DNA of 40,197 nucleotides from Hyphomicrobiales bacterium (GCA_900470805.1 UCCA01000038.1:1-40197), one strand, 5' to 3'; counted from the first letter of the stretch, positions 7,305 through 13,428 are shown. Translations and numbers: made by a program. The notes: generated by a model from the sequence alone, not told the origin.

Positions 7305-7543
7305 GAGATTTGCTCCTGCTGATCGAGTGCTTGACGGTGCGAGTCCTCCATCGCTCTCGGCATGGAGACGAAGACGATGAAGGCGACGATTGCGCCTCCG
7401 ACGATTGCTCCAGAGAGGCCAAGGGCGAGGGAAGGCTGTGCGGTGGGTGCGGGTATAGCGCGGGGCTGCTGGTGGCATTCACCGGGCTTGCAGGCGCATT
7501 CGCGGGCGGCTCTGATGCCACAGGGGTCAGAAGGGTAGGTCAT
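7292..7543 (-). CDS. Small membrane protein with Cys-rich N-terminus
   Basis: 83-residue protein with four cysteines in the first 25 residues (CGIRAARECACKPGEC), a proline-rich spacer, one strong membrane helix (about residues 40-62, LGLSGAIVGGAIVAFIVFVS) and a charged tail. No family is known to me. It overlaps the genes on both sides (7527-7543 and 7292-7304). A short single-span protein in an early operon could act in superinfection exclusion or host takeover, but this is only position-based. Confidence 0.6.
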   Translation of the reverse strand: MTYPSDPCGIRAARECACKPGECHQQPRAIPAPTAQPSLALGLSGAIVGGAIVAFIVFVSMPRAMEDSHRQALDQQEQISWAR

Positions 7544-7793
7544 CGCCGTACTCCTCCTTGTCAGCTGCGCGATTTGCCGCCTCAGCCTTCGCCTTTTCTG
7601 CAAGCATGGCGTCAGCGACTGAATAAGCCCAGTCGGCTGCCCGTGCTGGCGTCTCACCCTTGAAATCCATGTTCGACAGAACTTTACCAGCGAACCAGTC
7701 GCGCAGATCCATGCCGCGCCATCCCGCTGGGTATCCGTCGATGTAGGTGTCGTTGCCGGGGAAGGCGGGGCCGCCTGTGATGACGCGGCTCAT
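7527..7793 (-). CDS. Phage hypothetical protein ending in an SSB-like tip
   Basis: 88-residue protein of a type frequent in proteobacterial phages: TGGPAFPGN at the start, then GMDLRDWFAGK, then AYSVADAMLAEKAKAEA. The function is unknown. The last residues are EEYGDDLPF, which ends exactly as the acidic C-terminal tip of SSB does (DDDIPF in E. coli). That tip recruits repair and replication proteins. It overlaps the next gene by four bases upstream and the membrane-protein gene by 17 bases downstream. Confidence 0.72.
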   Translation of the reverse strand: MSRVITGGPAFPGNDTYIDGYPAGWRGMDLRDWFAGKVLSNMDFKGETPARAADWAYSVADAMLAEKAKAEAANRAADKEEYGDDLPF

Positions 7794-8029
7794 GCTTCAC
7801 CGCCTTCCAGAGCGGCGCGGGCAATCGCTTCGTATCCAGGCCGACCGTTGTCATAGAAATTCCGGTCGTAGCCGAGGATGCTCGACAACGCCTCGCGAAG
7901 CTTGGCTATCTCCGCATCCTTGGCGGCGATGGTGGCGATATGGTCATCAAAGCTGGCATAGCCGCCGAACTCGCTCTCGCGCATATCGGGCTCACTGCAG
8001 CTGCAAACCGCTTCAAAACGCTTGATCAT
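7790..8029 (-). CDS. Hypothetical early phage protein
   Basis: 79-residue protein. The second half, AAKDAEIAKLREALSSIL followed by YEAIARAALEGGEA, follows a pattern common in many small phage proteins: a short coiled coil and an Ala-rich end. Two cysteines sit near the N-terminus (CSCSEPD). The function is unknown. It is coupled by four-base overlaps to both neighbours. Confidence 0.68.
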   Translation of the reverse strand: MIKRFEAVCSCSEPDMRESEFGGYASFDDHIATIAAKDAEIAKLREALSSILGYDRNFYDNGRPGYEAIARAALEGGEA

Positions 8030-8331
8030 GACCGGCCCTCCGCCTTGGCGATGGCCATATCGGCCATGTCCGTGATTGCGTGTCTGACATCGACGCCCAC
8101 ACCCATTGCGTGGAGTTGTTTTCTCGTAGCTTTCAGCGCTTCCAGAAGATCAGGAGCGGCGGCAATCAAAGCGCCATTTGCTGCGCTTTCTCGATCGTGG
8201 TTTTCGAAACCTTCCCCAAGCTGGAAGTAAACAATCTGAGCGATTGGCCGCCCCGATGCCGAGACAACTGGAGATCCAACCTTTGATGAATACGATGCCG
8301 CGTGCCACGGTCCTTTTGTGTGCTCGCTCAT
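8026..8331 (-). CDS. Hypothetical phage protein (HTKGPW type)
   Basis: 101-residue protein with the start SEHTKGPWHAASY and the block ANGALIAAAPDLLEALKATR. Both are hallmarks of a very widespread small phage protein of unknown function. It overlaps the genes on both sides by four bases. The role is unknown; the family appears only in phage early regions as far as I recall. Confidence 0.75.
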   Translation of the reverse strand: MSEHTKGPWHAASYSSKVGSPVVSASGRPIAQIVYFQLGEGFENHDRESAANGALIAAAPDLLEALKATRKQLHAMGVGVDVRHAITDMADMAIAKAEGRS

Positions 8332-8696
8332 ACCCGTTCCCCCGAGTTAAGCCGGATCAACGGGAGAAGGCCGGGACGAGGGCGGAAGACAGGAACCGAG
8401 ACCGGCATATTGCCGTCCAGAGCGTCACCCCATTCAATCGCTGCATTGCGACCGTGAGAGGTCTTCTCGTCGTAGAGAACGTCCCTGATGGCCTTGAACA
8501 GGTGCTGGGAGAGGTTGTCGCAGCGCGAGCCGTTGGCCATTGGAGCCTCAAGGCTGCTCGTCGAGCCTTCCAGCTTGATAGCCTTGACGTAGAACGAGCC
8601 GTCGCCGTTATCAGCGAGCAGAGCCGATCCGTAGAAGAACGCGCCGGGGCCGAAGCCGGGTAGCTGCAACTCTTCGAAATCGTATTGAATTTCCAT
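8328..8696 (-). CDS. Hypothetical early protein
   Basis: 122-residue acidic protein beginning MEIQYDFEELQLPGFGPG. No family or catalytic motif was recognised. Two start codons lie close together (8705 and 8696); the second has GAGGG at a short distance and is taken here, with moderate certainty. An upstream methionine at 8726 would add ten residues. It is coupled by four bases to the gene downstream. Confidence 0.62.
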   Translation of the reverse strand: MEIQYDFEELQLPGFGPGAFFYGSALLADNGDGSFYVKAIKLEGSTSSLEAPMANGSRCDNLSQHLFKAIRDVLYDEKTSHGRNAAIEWGDALDGNMPVSVPVFRPRPGLLPLIRLNSGERV

Positions 8697-8765
8697 TGCC
8701 CTCATCCTTCGATCTGGAGAACACATTCGAAATCAGCCGCAGCGAAGGGCTGATGCCGAAGGGGT

Positions 8766-9068
8766 TCAGAGGCCGCTGGCGGCGTGATGAGTGTCTGGGC
8801 TACGATCCCACGAAGAGAAATCTATGCCGAACCTGGAGCGCGATGCTCCGCACACGATCCGACGTTCGCGCATCGCCAACTCTGCTTCATCATTGAGCTT
8901 GAAACCGAAGCCCTCTTCATCAGGCTCCGAGTTTTTCTCGATCACGTCCGTCAGGCGCTGAAACTCATCAACGAGCTGGTGCAGCGTCATAGTGGCTGTA
9001 GTGATCATCAGTTCCGACGCTTTTGCGCGGAAGGCTTCTGCCGGCTTCGTCGTGATCAGTGCGTTCAT
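8766..9068 (-). CDS. First gene of the left operon, hypothetical
   Basis: 100-residue protein starting MNALITTKPAEAF. The first 70 residues look helical and amphipathic; the C-terminus is Arg/Ser rich. No family was recognised. It is the promoter-proximal gene of the leftward operon, about 62 bases downstream of the predicted start point of the left promoter, with purine-rich GGAAG before the ATG. In lambda this is the place of the N antiterminator. The protein is not visibly Arg-rich at its N-terminus as N is, so the comparison is by position only. Confidence 0.62.
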   Translation of the reverse strand: MNALITTKPAEAFRAKASELMITTATMTLHQLVDEFQRLTDVIEKNSEPDEEGFGFKLNDEAELAMRERRIVCGASRSRFGIDFSSWDRSPDTHHAASGL

Positions 9069-9136
9069 GTCTTCCCATCTCCTCTACCCGCTTATCCGAC
9101 TGTGTTGGGATCGGCGGGGTGTTTCGGTATGGGAAG

Positions 9137-9165
9137 AAGGTACATATCGTACCCGGCGTTGTCAA
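9137..9165 (-). promoter_or_regulatory. Left early promoter PL
   Basis: On the minus strand TTGACA (9160-9165) is followed after 17 bases by TACCTT (9137-9142). The spacer and -10 are covered by operator OL1. The same layout (TTGAC, a few bases, then the 17-bp operator) is found at the rightward early promoter, which supports both. It would drive the whole leftward operon to int. Confidence 0.65.
9138..9154. promoter_or_regulatory. Repressor operator OL1
   Basis: AGGTACATATCGTACCC, an inverted repeat with half sites GGTAC and GTACC. It covers the -10 region of the left promoter, so repressor bound here would block it. Confidence 0.65.
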
Positions 9166-9171
9166 CCTAAA

Positions 9172-9188
9172 AGGTACAAAAAATACCT
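9172..9188. promoter_or_regulatory. Repressor operator OL2
   Basis: AGGTACAAAAAATACCT, a 17-base inverted repeat with half sites AGGTA and TACCT around seven bases. Its centre is 34 bases from OL1. It is nearly identical to the site overlapping the repressor start (10473-10489). Confidence 0.65.
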
Positions 9189-9194
9189 GATCCA

Positions 9195-9224
9195 TTGACG
9201 AGGTACGAATCGTAGGCGTATGTG
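9195..9224 (+). promoter_or_regulatory. Candidate rightward promoter inside the left operator cluster
   Basis: TTGACG (9195-9200) is followed by operator OL3 and by TATGTG (9219-9224) with an 18-base spacer. The -10 is weak (three of six), but the arrangement TTGAC plus operator repeats that of the two early promoters. It would read a repressor-controlled transcript from about 9231 into the hairpin-rich stretch and towards the antisense of the rex-position gene. Confidence 0.4.
9201..9217. promoter_or_regulatory. Repressor operator OL3 (degenerate)
   Basis: AGGTACGAATCGTAGGC has one good half site (AGGTA) and one poor one. The inner eleven bases TACGAATCGTA are a perfect palindrome. Its centre is 29 bases from OL2. 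Confidence 0.5.
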
Positions 9225-9230
9225 TGGGGA

Positions 9231-9445
9231 GAAAGTGCGGGCGACCGGGTGCAACTCCCGAGCTGGTGAAGCCCGAAGCGCGGGGAGCGTAAGTCCTACT
9301 GTGCTGCCAGAAAATGAGGACGGATTAGCTGAGAGGCGTCCTGCTAGAGCGACCGACCGAACGACGGTTCAAGCCAAGCATGTGCTCCTCCTGCCTTTCG
9401 GGATCTTTATCGGTCCTGAGGGGTAGGGGGAGCTTTGCTTACCAC
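9231..9445 (+). ncRNA. Candidate structured noncoding RNA
   Basis: No convincing gene lies between 9231 and 9500. Four hairpins are visible in order: CGGG/CCCG (9246-9260), CCCG/CGGG (9272-9284), AGGACG/CGTCCT (9317-9342) and a 12-bp stem GCTCCTCCTGCC/GGTAGGGGGAGC (9384-9395 with 9422-9433, two G-T pairs) followed by CTTTGCTT. The loop of the last one contains GGGATCTTTATCGG, close to the tails of two hairpins near 18.3 kb. With the candidate promoter at 9195 this would give an RNA of about 200 bases. All of this is by eye; transcription is not shown. Confidence 0.35.
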
Positions 9446-9520
9446 TCCCTCCCTTCTCTCGGGTTCAGAACCAGAAAAGTAAGATAGAAGGATAGGTAGA
9501 GATGGATGATAGACTGAATG

Positions 9521-9814
9521 CTAAGAACGTAATTGCGCTCGGATCGATTCCCGCATCTCGCGTGCTTGCGATTGCAGAGAAGCTAGAGCATCTTGAAAAT
9601 CTGAAAGAAAAGCGTCGACGGCATGACCGGACGATCCGCGGCCGGCTATTTCGCTGGCTTGCCGGTCCACACTTAGCGTCCCGCGATACTCAAGATCGCT
9701 GATTTCTGCCTCGGTGAGGCCTTGGGCGCTGAGTGCCATCGAGTAAATCTGGCATGTCAGATGCTCAAGCGCCGATAGCCTGGCCTCAAGCTTTGGGTCG
9801 AGCTCAAAACTCAA
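9521..9814 (-). CDS. Hypothetical protein in rex position, downstream of the repressor
   Basis: 97-residue helical protein (SFELDPKLEARLSALEHLTC, later LSDFQDALASLQSQAREMRE) with no recognised family. The start is a TTG at 9814: AGGAGG overlaps the repressor stop codon and lies seven bases before the TTG, a strong ribosome site with no ATG nearby. It is therefore co-transcribed with the repressor and expressed in the lysogen, the place held by rexA/rexB in lambda. Exclusion of other phages or repressor tuning are possible roles; neither is shown. A shorter plus-strand frame overlaps it (see rejected items). Confidence 0.65.
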   Translation of the reverse strand: MSFELDPKLEARLSALEHLTCQIYSMALSAQGLTEAEISDLEYRGTLSVDRQASEIAGRGSSGHAVDAFLSDFQDALASLQSQAREMRESIRAQLRS

Positions 9815-9825
9815 AGCGAATCCTC

Positions 9826-10473
9826 CTACATTTCGATGATAGACCGACGTACCCGGCCAACGACGCTGACGGCTCCCTGAAAAACAGGCGGCGGCACATC
9901 CTCGTAGCTGGCGGGCTGAAATGGCGGGTTGTCGTTCGGCCGATACCGCTTGTAGGTCGCAGCGCCTGTTTCATCCGCCACGACATAGAGCGCATTCGGC
10001 GCGAGCCGCTTGTCCCGACGATTGACGAAGATGATGGATCCTGGCGGAGAAATCTTGTTCATCGAGTTGCCCTCGACTTCCAAGGCGATCCAATCACCAT
10101 CAGGTAGATCGAGTGCCGCCACGGTCGGGAACTCTGAAAAATCTGTTACGCCGGCTTGTTCAGTCAACTGGCCTGCGCTCACCCACGAGATGCGAGGGAC
10201 ATCTACCATCGTGACCGGCAGCTCGTCTGGATCGAGCGGATCTCCAGTGCCGAACTGAAGCCAGTTCAGGTTCACCTTGAAAGCATTCGCGTACTTCTTG
10301 GCATCGGCGATTCCGAAACCGTTTCGGCCGGATTCATGTGCCTTGTAGTTGTTCGCGTTCCACCCGAACCGCTCGATCAATGGTTTCGGGCCGGAGAAGC
10401 CAGCATTTTTACGAGCGAGAACGAGGCGCTTAGCGCGTTCCTCGCGTTCAAATTGTTCTTGTTCTTTCAGCAT
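9826..10473 (-). CDS. CI/LexA-type phage repressor with S24 self-cleavage domain
   Basis: 215-residue repressor. Residues about 12-75 form the DNA-binding part (KRLVLARKNAGFSGPKPLIE, then GWNANNYKAHESGRNGFGI). The C-terminal half is a peptidase S24 domain: cleavage site Ala100-Gly101 in WVSAGQ, nucleophile Ser137 in EGNSMNK and general-base Lys175 in ATYKRY. All three are present, so RecA-stimulated self-cleavage and SOS induction are expected. ATG 10473 is preferred over GTG 10491, because a promoter-like pair (TTACTT at 10503-10508, TATTTT at 10481-10486) places the transcript start at this ATG. The message would then be leaderless, as for lambda cI. Operator OR3 overlaps the start, suggesting autoregulation. 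Confidence 0.9.
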   Translation of the reverse strand: MLKEQEQFEREERAKRLVLARKNAGFSGPKPLIERFGWNANNYKAHESGRNGFGIADAKKYANAFKVNLNWLQFGTGDPLDPDELPVTMVDVPRISWVSAGQLTEQAGVTDFSEFPTVAALDLPDGDWIALEVEGNSMNKISPPGSIIFVNRRDKRLAPNALYVVADETGAATYKRYRPNDNPPFQPASYEDVPPPVFQGAVSVVGRVRRSIIEM

Positions 10474-10489
10474 GTTACAAAAAATACCC
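10473..10489. promoter_or_regulatory. Repressor operator OR3
   Basis: TGTTACAAAAAATACCC shares the core TACAAAAAATACC with OL2. It overlaps the ATG of the repressor gene and its presumed -10 (TATTTT on the minus strand), so binding here would shut off repressor synthesis. Confidence 0.6.
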
Positions 10490-10508
10490 ACGGCCTAGGT
10501 ACAAGTAA
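10481..10508 (-). promoter_or_regulatory. Repressor maintenance promoter (PRM-like)
   Basis: On the minus strand TTACTT (10503-10508) and TATTTT (10481-10486) are separated by 16 bases. The start point would fall at or next to the repressor ATG. A weak -35 is typical of a promoter that needs activation by repressor bound at the neighbouring site OR2. Confidence 0.4.
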
Positions 10509-10513
10509 TGCCG
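10497..10513. promoter_or_regulatory. Repressor operator OR2 (degenerate)
   Basis: AGGTACAAGTAATGCCG has a good left half (AGGTA) and a poor right half. Its centre is 24 bases from OR3 and 35 from OR1. It overlaps the -35 of the maintenance promoter. Confidence 0.5.
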
Positions 10514-10521
10514 AAAGCCGC

Positions 10522-10549
10522 TTGACTTTTCGGGTACAATAAATACCCT
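10522..10549 (+). promoter_or_regulatory. Right early promoter PR
   Basis: TTGACT (10522-10527), 16 bases, TACCCT (10544-10549). Operator OR1 fills the spacer. The predicted start point is at about 10556, one base before the ATG of the Cro-like gene, so that message may be leaderless. Confidence 0.55.
10532..10548. promoter_or_regulatory. Repressor operator OR1
   Basis: GGGTACAATAAATACCC, the best site of the set: perfect half sites GGGTA and TACCC around seven A/T-rich bases. It blocks the right early promoter when occupied. Confidence 0.7.
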
Positions 10550-10556
10550 ACGCACC

Positions 10557-10778
10557 ATGACCCACGCTGAAATCATCAACAAATGGCCCTCTCTCTCGGA
10601 ATTTGCCGATGACTTGGGCGTGCAATATGGGACCGCGAAGGCCATGCGCCGCCGCGCTTCCATACCTCCGGAACATTGGCTGACTGTCACGTACAAGGCA
10701 GCGGCTCGCGAGATCCGCGGCGTCACGTTGGAGGTACTTGCCTCTGCGGTGGCGAAGCAGACGGAGGCGGCAGAATGA
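10557..10778 (+). CDS. Cro-like HTH regulator (carph-isopro type)
   Basis: 73-residue DNA-binding protein. IINKWPSLSEFADDLGVQYG is a helix-turn-helix, followed by AKAMRRRASIPPEHWLTV, a combination found in small Cro/YdaS-like phage regulators called carph-isopro proteins. It is the first rightward gene, divergent from the repressor, and no ribosome site precedes its ATG, which fits a leaderless message from PR. It should compete with the repressor for the operators and favour lytic growth. The stop overlaps the next start by four bases. Confidence 0.82.
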   Translation: MTHAEIINKWPSLSEFADDLGVQYGTAKAMRRRASIPPEHWLTVTYKAAAREIRGVTLEVLASAVAKQTEAAE

Positions 10779-11038
10779 GCTCGTTCAAGCCCTACAAGGA
10801 ACTGTCCATTCTCAAGCCCGAAACGGATCAAGGTATGTTCAAACTCGTGAACAGCTCTGGTTCTGTCTACGCCGAGGCTGCCTCCGAGGAGGACGCATAT
10901 CGCCTCGCTGACTGCTGGAATGCTTGCAGGAAGCTGTTTTCTCCAGCGTCTCATATCGAAGCAACCGACGAATACGTCCTGAGGCTGGAAGGTCTTCGCA
11001 AGGATCTGGCCGCCCAGTTGCGGGAGATTTCAGCATGA
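10775..11038 (+). CDS. Hypothetical early right protein
   Basis: 87-residue protein starting MSSFKPYKELSIL. It contains EEDAYRLADCWNACRKLFSP, a pattern with WNACR that is frequent in small phage proteins of unknown function. It is coupled to the Cro-like gene and to the next gene by four-base overlaps. A CII-like role would fit the position, but no DNA-binding motif is seen. Confidence 0.66.
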   Translation: MSSFKPYKELSILKPETDQGMFKLVNSSGSVYAEAASEEDAYRLADCWNACRKLFSPASHIEATDEYVLRLEGLRKDLAAQLREISA

Positions 11039-11616
11039 CTTGGAACCACGACATCACCGCAGCACCTCGCGGCAAGACGGTCACTGTCACCCGCACCGTA
11101 AAGGGCGAAGACAGGCAGTTCGAAGAGCATCACATCGCGCCGCTCTGGATCGCGACCAAGGATGGCAAGGTCCATCGGTCGTACTGGATCCCGGCGATGA
11201 AGAACACGGACGGTCGCTGGTCTGGCTTCTCGGCCGGCAGCGACGAGCCGATCGCATGGCAGGAATACGTCGTGCCGGTTCACCCGTTTACAGCTGCCCC
11301 CGACGAAGCCGCAGTTACGTCGGGCAATGATTTGCGCAAACCTGTTGCTGCGGAACAGGGCCAAATTATCCGGGAAGGGGATGCGCCCCGAGAAACCGAC
11401 CGCGCAAGCGGTGACGCTTCGGGCCTGGATACCAATTCGCCAGCAGTGGCGCACGAGACGAGGGGCGGAGCTGGGGATGACTGCAGCGTCGGTAAACGCG
11501 GAGCATGGCCCCCTCAAGGTGGTGCGAGTAGCAGCCACGGAAACGACAGCCTTAGCGTCGTGACAGCCGGAGAGACGGCATCTCATTTCATCGACGATTG
11601 CGGAAGTGGAGCCTGA
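11035..11616 (+). CDS. Hypothetical protein with disordered C-terminus
   Basis: 193-residue protein. The first 85 residues look folded (TVTRTVKGEDRQFEEHHIAP, then WIPAMKNTDGRWSGF). The rest is rich in Gly, Ser, Asp and Ala and probably disordered. No family was recognised. The start is set by a four-base overlap with the preceding gene. In the second half the codon usage looks less biased, so a frame change or decay there cannot be excluded. Confidence 0.6.
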   Translation: MTWNHDITAAPRGKTVTVTRTVKGEDRQFEEHHIAPLWIATKDGKVHRSYWIPAMKNTDGRWSGFSAGSDEPIAWQEYVVPVHPFTAAPDEAAVTSGNDLRKPVAAEQGQIIREGDAPRETDRASGDASGLDTNSPAVAHETRGGAGDDCSVGKRGAWPPQGGASSSHGNDSLSVVTAGETASHFIDDCGSGA

Positions 11617-11619
11617 CCC

Positions 11620-11925
11620 ATGGAGTGCAAGTTTCACGTCGGCCAGAAGGTCGTTTGCATCGTCGCTCCTGCAGCGAGGCCCGGGCAGCCAAATAACCCT
11701 GTTGCACAGGGTATCTATACGGTTCGCTCCGTGTCCGTAAATCACTTGGGGAAACCCGGCATCCGGCTTGCAGAGATACACAACCCAGTAGGCCGCTTTA
11801 AGGGTGGGCTCAATGACGAGCCTGGGTTCTATGAATGGCGGTTTCGGGCCGTGACAGACCGCAAGACCGACATCTCGATCTTCAAAGCCATGCTCACCCC
11901 CAAACATGAAGCGGTGCCGGCATGA
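11620..11925 (+). CDS. Hypothetical protein, SH3-like, rhizobial phage type
   Basis: 101-residue protein. FHVGQKVVCIV and GIYTVRSVSVNHLGKPGIRL suggest a small beta-barrel, and the end RKTDISIFKAMLTP is a motif that I recall in many rhizobial prophage proteins. The function is unknown. It starts three bases after the previous stop codon and overlaps the small membrane-peptide gene by four bases. Confidence 0.7.
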   Translation: MECKFHVGQKVVCIVAPAARPGQPNNPVAQGIYTVRSVSVNHLGKPGIRLAEIHNPVGRFKGGLNDEPGFYEWRFRAVTDRKTDISIFKAMLTPKHEAVPA

Positions 11926-12059
11926 GCGCGATCCTCGGATATGCATTCCTGTCCATCGTTATCGGTGGGTTTGTGGCGTGCCTAGCTGGTACGGCGAGAG
12001 AAGCCTCTAGGGGCAGCCGAGCCGATGAGAACTTCGACCGCCTTCGGGGGATGGAGTGA
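11922..12059 (+). CDS. Small single-span membrane peptide
   Basis: 45-residue peptide starting MSAILGYAFLSIVIGGFVAC: one membrane helix and then a charged tail (SRADENFDRLRGME). It is joined by an ATGA overlap to the gene before it and by a TGATG overlap to the one after, which supports translation despite its size. The role is unknown. Confidence 0.6.
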   Translation: MSAILGYAFLSIVIGGFVACLAGTAREASRGSRADENFDRLRGME

Positions 12060-12322
12060 TGTTGGCAAGCGCCCGTTATCGACCTCCTTCGCGTGAGAGC
12101 CGTATCGAAACCGCTCTCCTCGCCGAGTATCCAAATCGCATATCCGCAAAGGCGTTGATGAACAGAGCCGGCCTTTCTTGGCGGGAAGCTCCGGTCTGTT
12201 CATTCGTTTCGCTCTGCATCTCATTCTCCAAACTCAATCAGTCGCTTTCCGGGTCTGGCTGGCGGGCCGTGCGATCCGGTGGAACGCCTGACGATCATTA
12301 CTGGCTGTCGAAAGACGGCTGA
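12059..12322 (+). CDS. Hypothetical protein, possible winged helix
   Basis: 87-residue protein. SRESRIETALLAEYPNRISA followed by KALMNRAGLSW reads like a short helix-turn-helix, and the end GGTPDDHYWLSKDG resembles a wing. No named family. A GTG three bases earlier could also serve. It is the last gene before a strong hairpin at 12335-12376. Confidence 0.55.
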   Translation: MLASARYRPPSRESRIETALLAEYPNRISAKALMNRAGLSWREAPVCSFVSLCISFSKLNQSLSGSGWRAVRSGGTPDDHYWLSKDG

Positions 12323-12334
12323 CGCAATACCCAC

Positions 12335-12376
12335 GGCCGCCCGCCTGACCAGTTCAATCTAGCAGGCGAGGCGGCC
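12335..12376 (+). terminator. Strong hairpin between early right genes
   Basis: GGCCGCC-C-GCCTG (12335-12347) pairs with CAGGC-GA-GGCGGCC (12363-12376): twelve GC-rich pairs with a small internal loop and a 15-base loop. No T-run follows, so it may be an attenuator or processing site rather than a simple terminator. It also hides the only ribosome-site-like bases before GTG 12377. Confidence 0.45.
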
Positions 12377-12439
12377 GTGATCAGACAAACTTCAAACCAC
12401 GACGAGACAATTAGAAAAAACGAAAACAGGGCAAATGTG

Positions 12440-12808
12440 ATGAGTACCGTAGACATGTTTTCATCTGGGATCGGCGCAAGTTATGCGCGGAAAATGGTCG
12501 AGTTAGAAAGCCGCGGACAGGGCGATCAACTCAATGCACTCGATCGAGTTGGCCGGGAGGTTGGGCTTAAGGCTCGCGCTCTCCGCCGGATCATCAACGG
12601 CGAGACCACCCCCAGCTTGGCAGTCTTCGGACGCATCAGAGCGGGATACCTCAGCCTCTGCGAACGCCACATAGAGCGGCTTCGTTTGGAGGTCGAGACA
12701 GACAAGGCGAGGTACGGGGATGCTCTTTTTCAGGACATCGATGACGAGGTTAAAGCGCTTGCTGAGAAGCTTCGCGCTGCGAAGGAAAACGCAACCAAAG
12801 GAAGGTAG
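12440..12808 (+). CDS. HTH-containing phage protein with coiled-coil tail
   Basis: 122-residue protein. NALDRVGREVGLKARALRRI followed by INGETTPSLAVFGRIRAGYL is a helix-turn-helix of the kind found in small phage regulators; the last 50 residues form a charged coiled coil. ATG 12440 has AGGG nearby. An in-frame GTG at 12377 would add 21 Lys/Asn-rich residues but lies against the hairpin. It may regulate the middle part of the early right operon. Confidence 0.65.
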   Translation: MSTVDMFSSGIGASYARKMVELESRGQGDQLNALDRVGREVGLKARALRRIINGETTPSLAVFGRIRAGYLSLCERHIERLRLEVETDKARYGDALFQDIDDEVKALAEKLRAAKENATKGR

Positions 12809-12814
12809 CAAACG

Positions 12815-13345
12815 ATGACAGTGACGGGACACAACAGCAGCAAAGCGGAAAGCGATTTCCGCCTCCTGGTGGCCTATTACCACCGCAAGGATCTGGCGAG
12901 CCACTTCGAGGCCAAGCGCATCGCGGACGAGCGCAAGGCCAACCGTAAGAACGCCAACGCTCACGGTATCGCGTCACAGAAGCTCGACCACTACCTCAAG
13001 AGCGTCATCGCCGACGACAAGCAGAAGGTGGTCGATAAGCACCAGAGCGACCGCCAGAACCTCGAATGGATGGGCCTCATAGCAAACACCTCCGGCGGGG
13101 ACCTCCTCGCGCAGGCAGAGCGCGTCTCTGGTGAGGATCTGGTACGCGCCAAAGGCTTCCAGGCTGGATTGCTCGGGAACGACCGTGTGTCTGGATATAT
13201 GGCGGCTACCGATGAGGACCGCTGGTGGCTCACCTCGTACGACGAGGGCCGCAAGGAATACGACACCAAGCTCCCTGATCTCCTGTCGCGCATCAGCGTT
13301 GCCGCAGACAAGGAAGCACCTCCCGAAGACGACGAAGACGAATGA
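12815..13345 (+). CDS. Hypothetical protein with Rmf-like segment
   Basis: 176-residue protein. The N-terminal 75 residues are helical and very charged. The second half (EDLVRAKGFQAGLLGNDRVS, then DRWWLTSYDEGRKEYD) recalls the AxxxGxxAGxxG...W...GxxxG pattern of Rmf-like proteins. The tail is acidic (EDDEDE). It starts six bases after the previous stop codon. The function is unknown; a relation to the small Rmf-like gene of the left operon is possible but weak. Confidence 0.66.
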   Translation: MTVTGHNSSKAESDFRLLVAYYHRKDLASHFEAKRIADERKANRKNANAHGIASQKLDHYLKSVIADDKQKVVDKHQSDRQNLEWMGLIANTSGGDLLAQAERVSGEDLVRAKGFQAGLLGNDRVSGYMAATDEDRWWLTSYDEGRKEYDTKLPDLLSRISVAADKEAPPEDDEDE

Positions 13346-13352
13346 TGTTCCC

Positions 13353-13413
13353 GGCGGCTCGCCTTCCTCCCAGGGTTTGAGCCGCCCACCTGCCGCGCGA
13401 ATGCGGCCTTTCT
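13353..13413 (+). terminator. Tandem hairpins, likely terminator
   Basis: GGCGGCTC (13353-13360) pairs with GAGCCGCC (13379-13386), eight perfect pairs. Then GCCGC (13392-13396) pairs with GCGGC (13403-13407), followed by CTTTCTT. The second hairpin with its T-rich tail looks like a weak intrinsic terminator between two blocks of the early right region. Confidence 0.55.
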
Positions 13414-13428
13414 TCCTGCGAGGTTCCC

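Noticed and set aside
8766..9068. N-type antiterminator
   Set aside because: Right position, but the protein lacks the Arg-rich RNA-binding N-terminus and no boxB-boxA pair was found nearby.
9220..9426. Plus-strand frame of 68 residues over the hairpin-rich stretch
   Set aside because: The start is at or before the predicted transcript start, there is no ribosome site, and the composition follows the hairpins rather than a protein.
9231..9445. Cobalamin riboswitch or group II intron fragment
   Set aside because: The string CGGGTGCAACTCCCG recalls parts of both, but no B12 box, no domain V and no reverse transcriptase were found.
9502..9702. Plus-strand frame of 66 residues (MDDRLNAKNVIALGSIPASR and on) with AGGTAGAG upstream
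   Set aside because: It lies antisense to the rex-position gene, which has a far better ribosome site and operon context. The last 25 residues look non-coding. It could still be translated from the candidate rightward RNA.
10951..11946. Minus-strand frame of 331 residues
   Set aside because: Antisense of two coupled early right genes; no start site or family seen.
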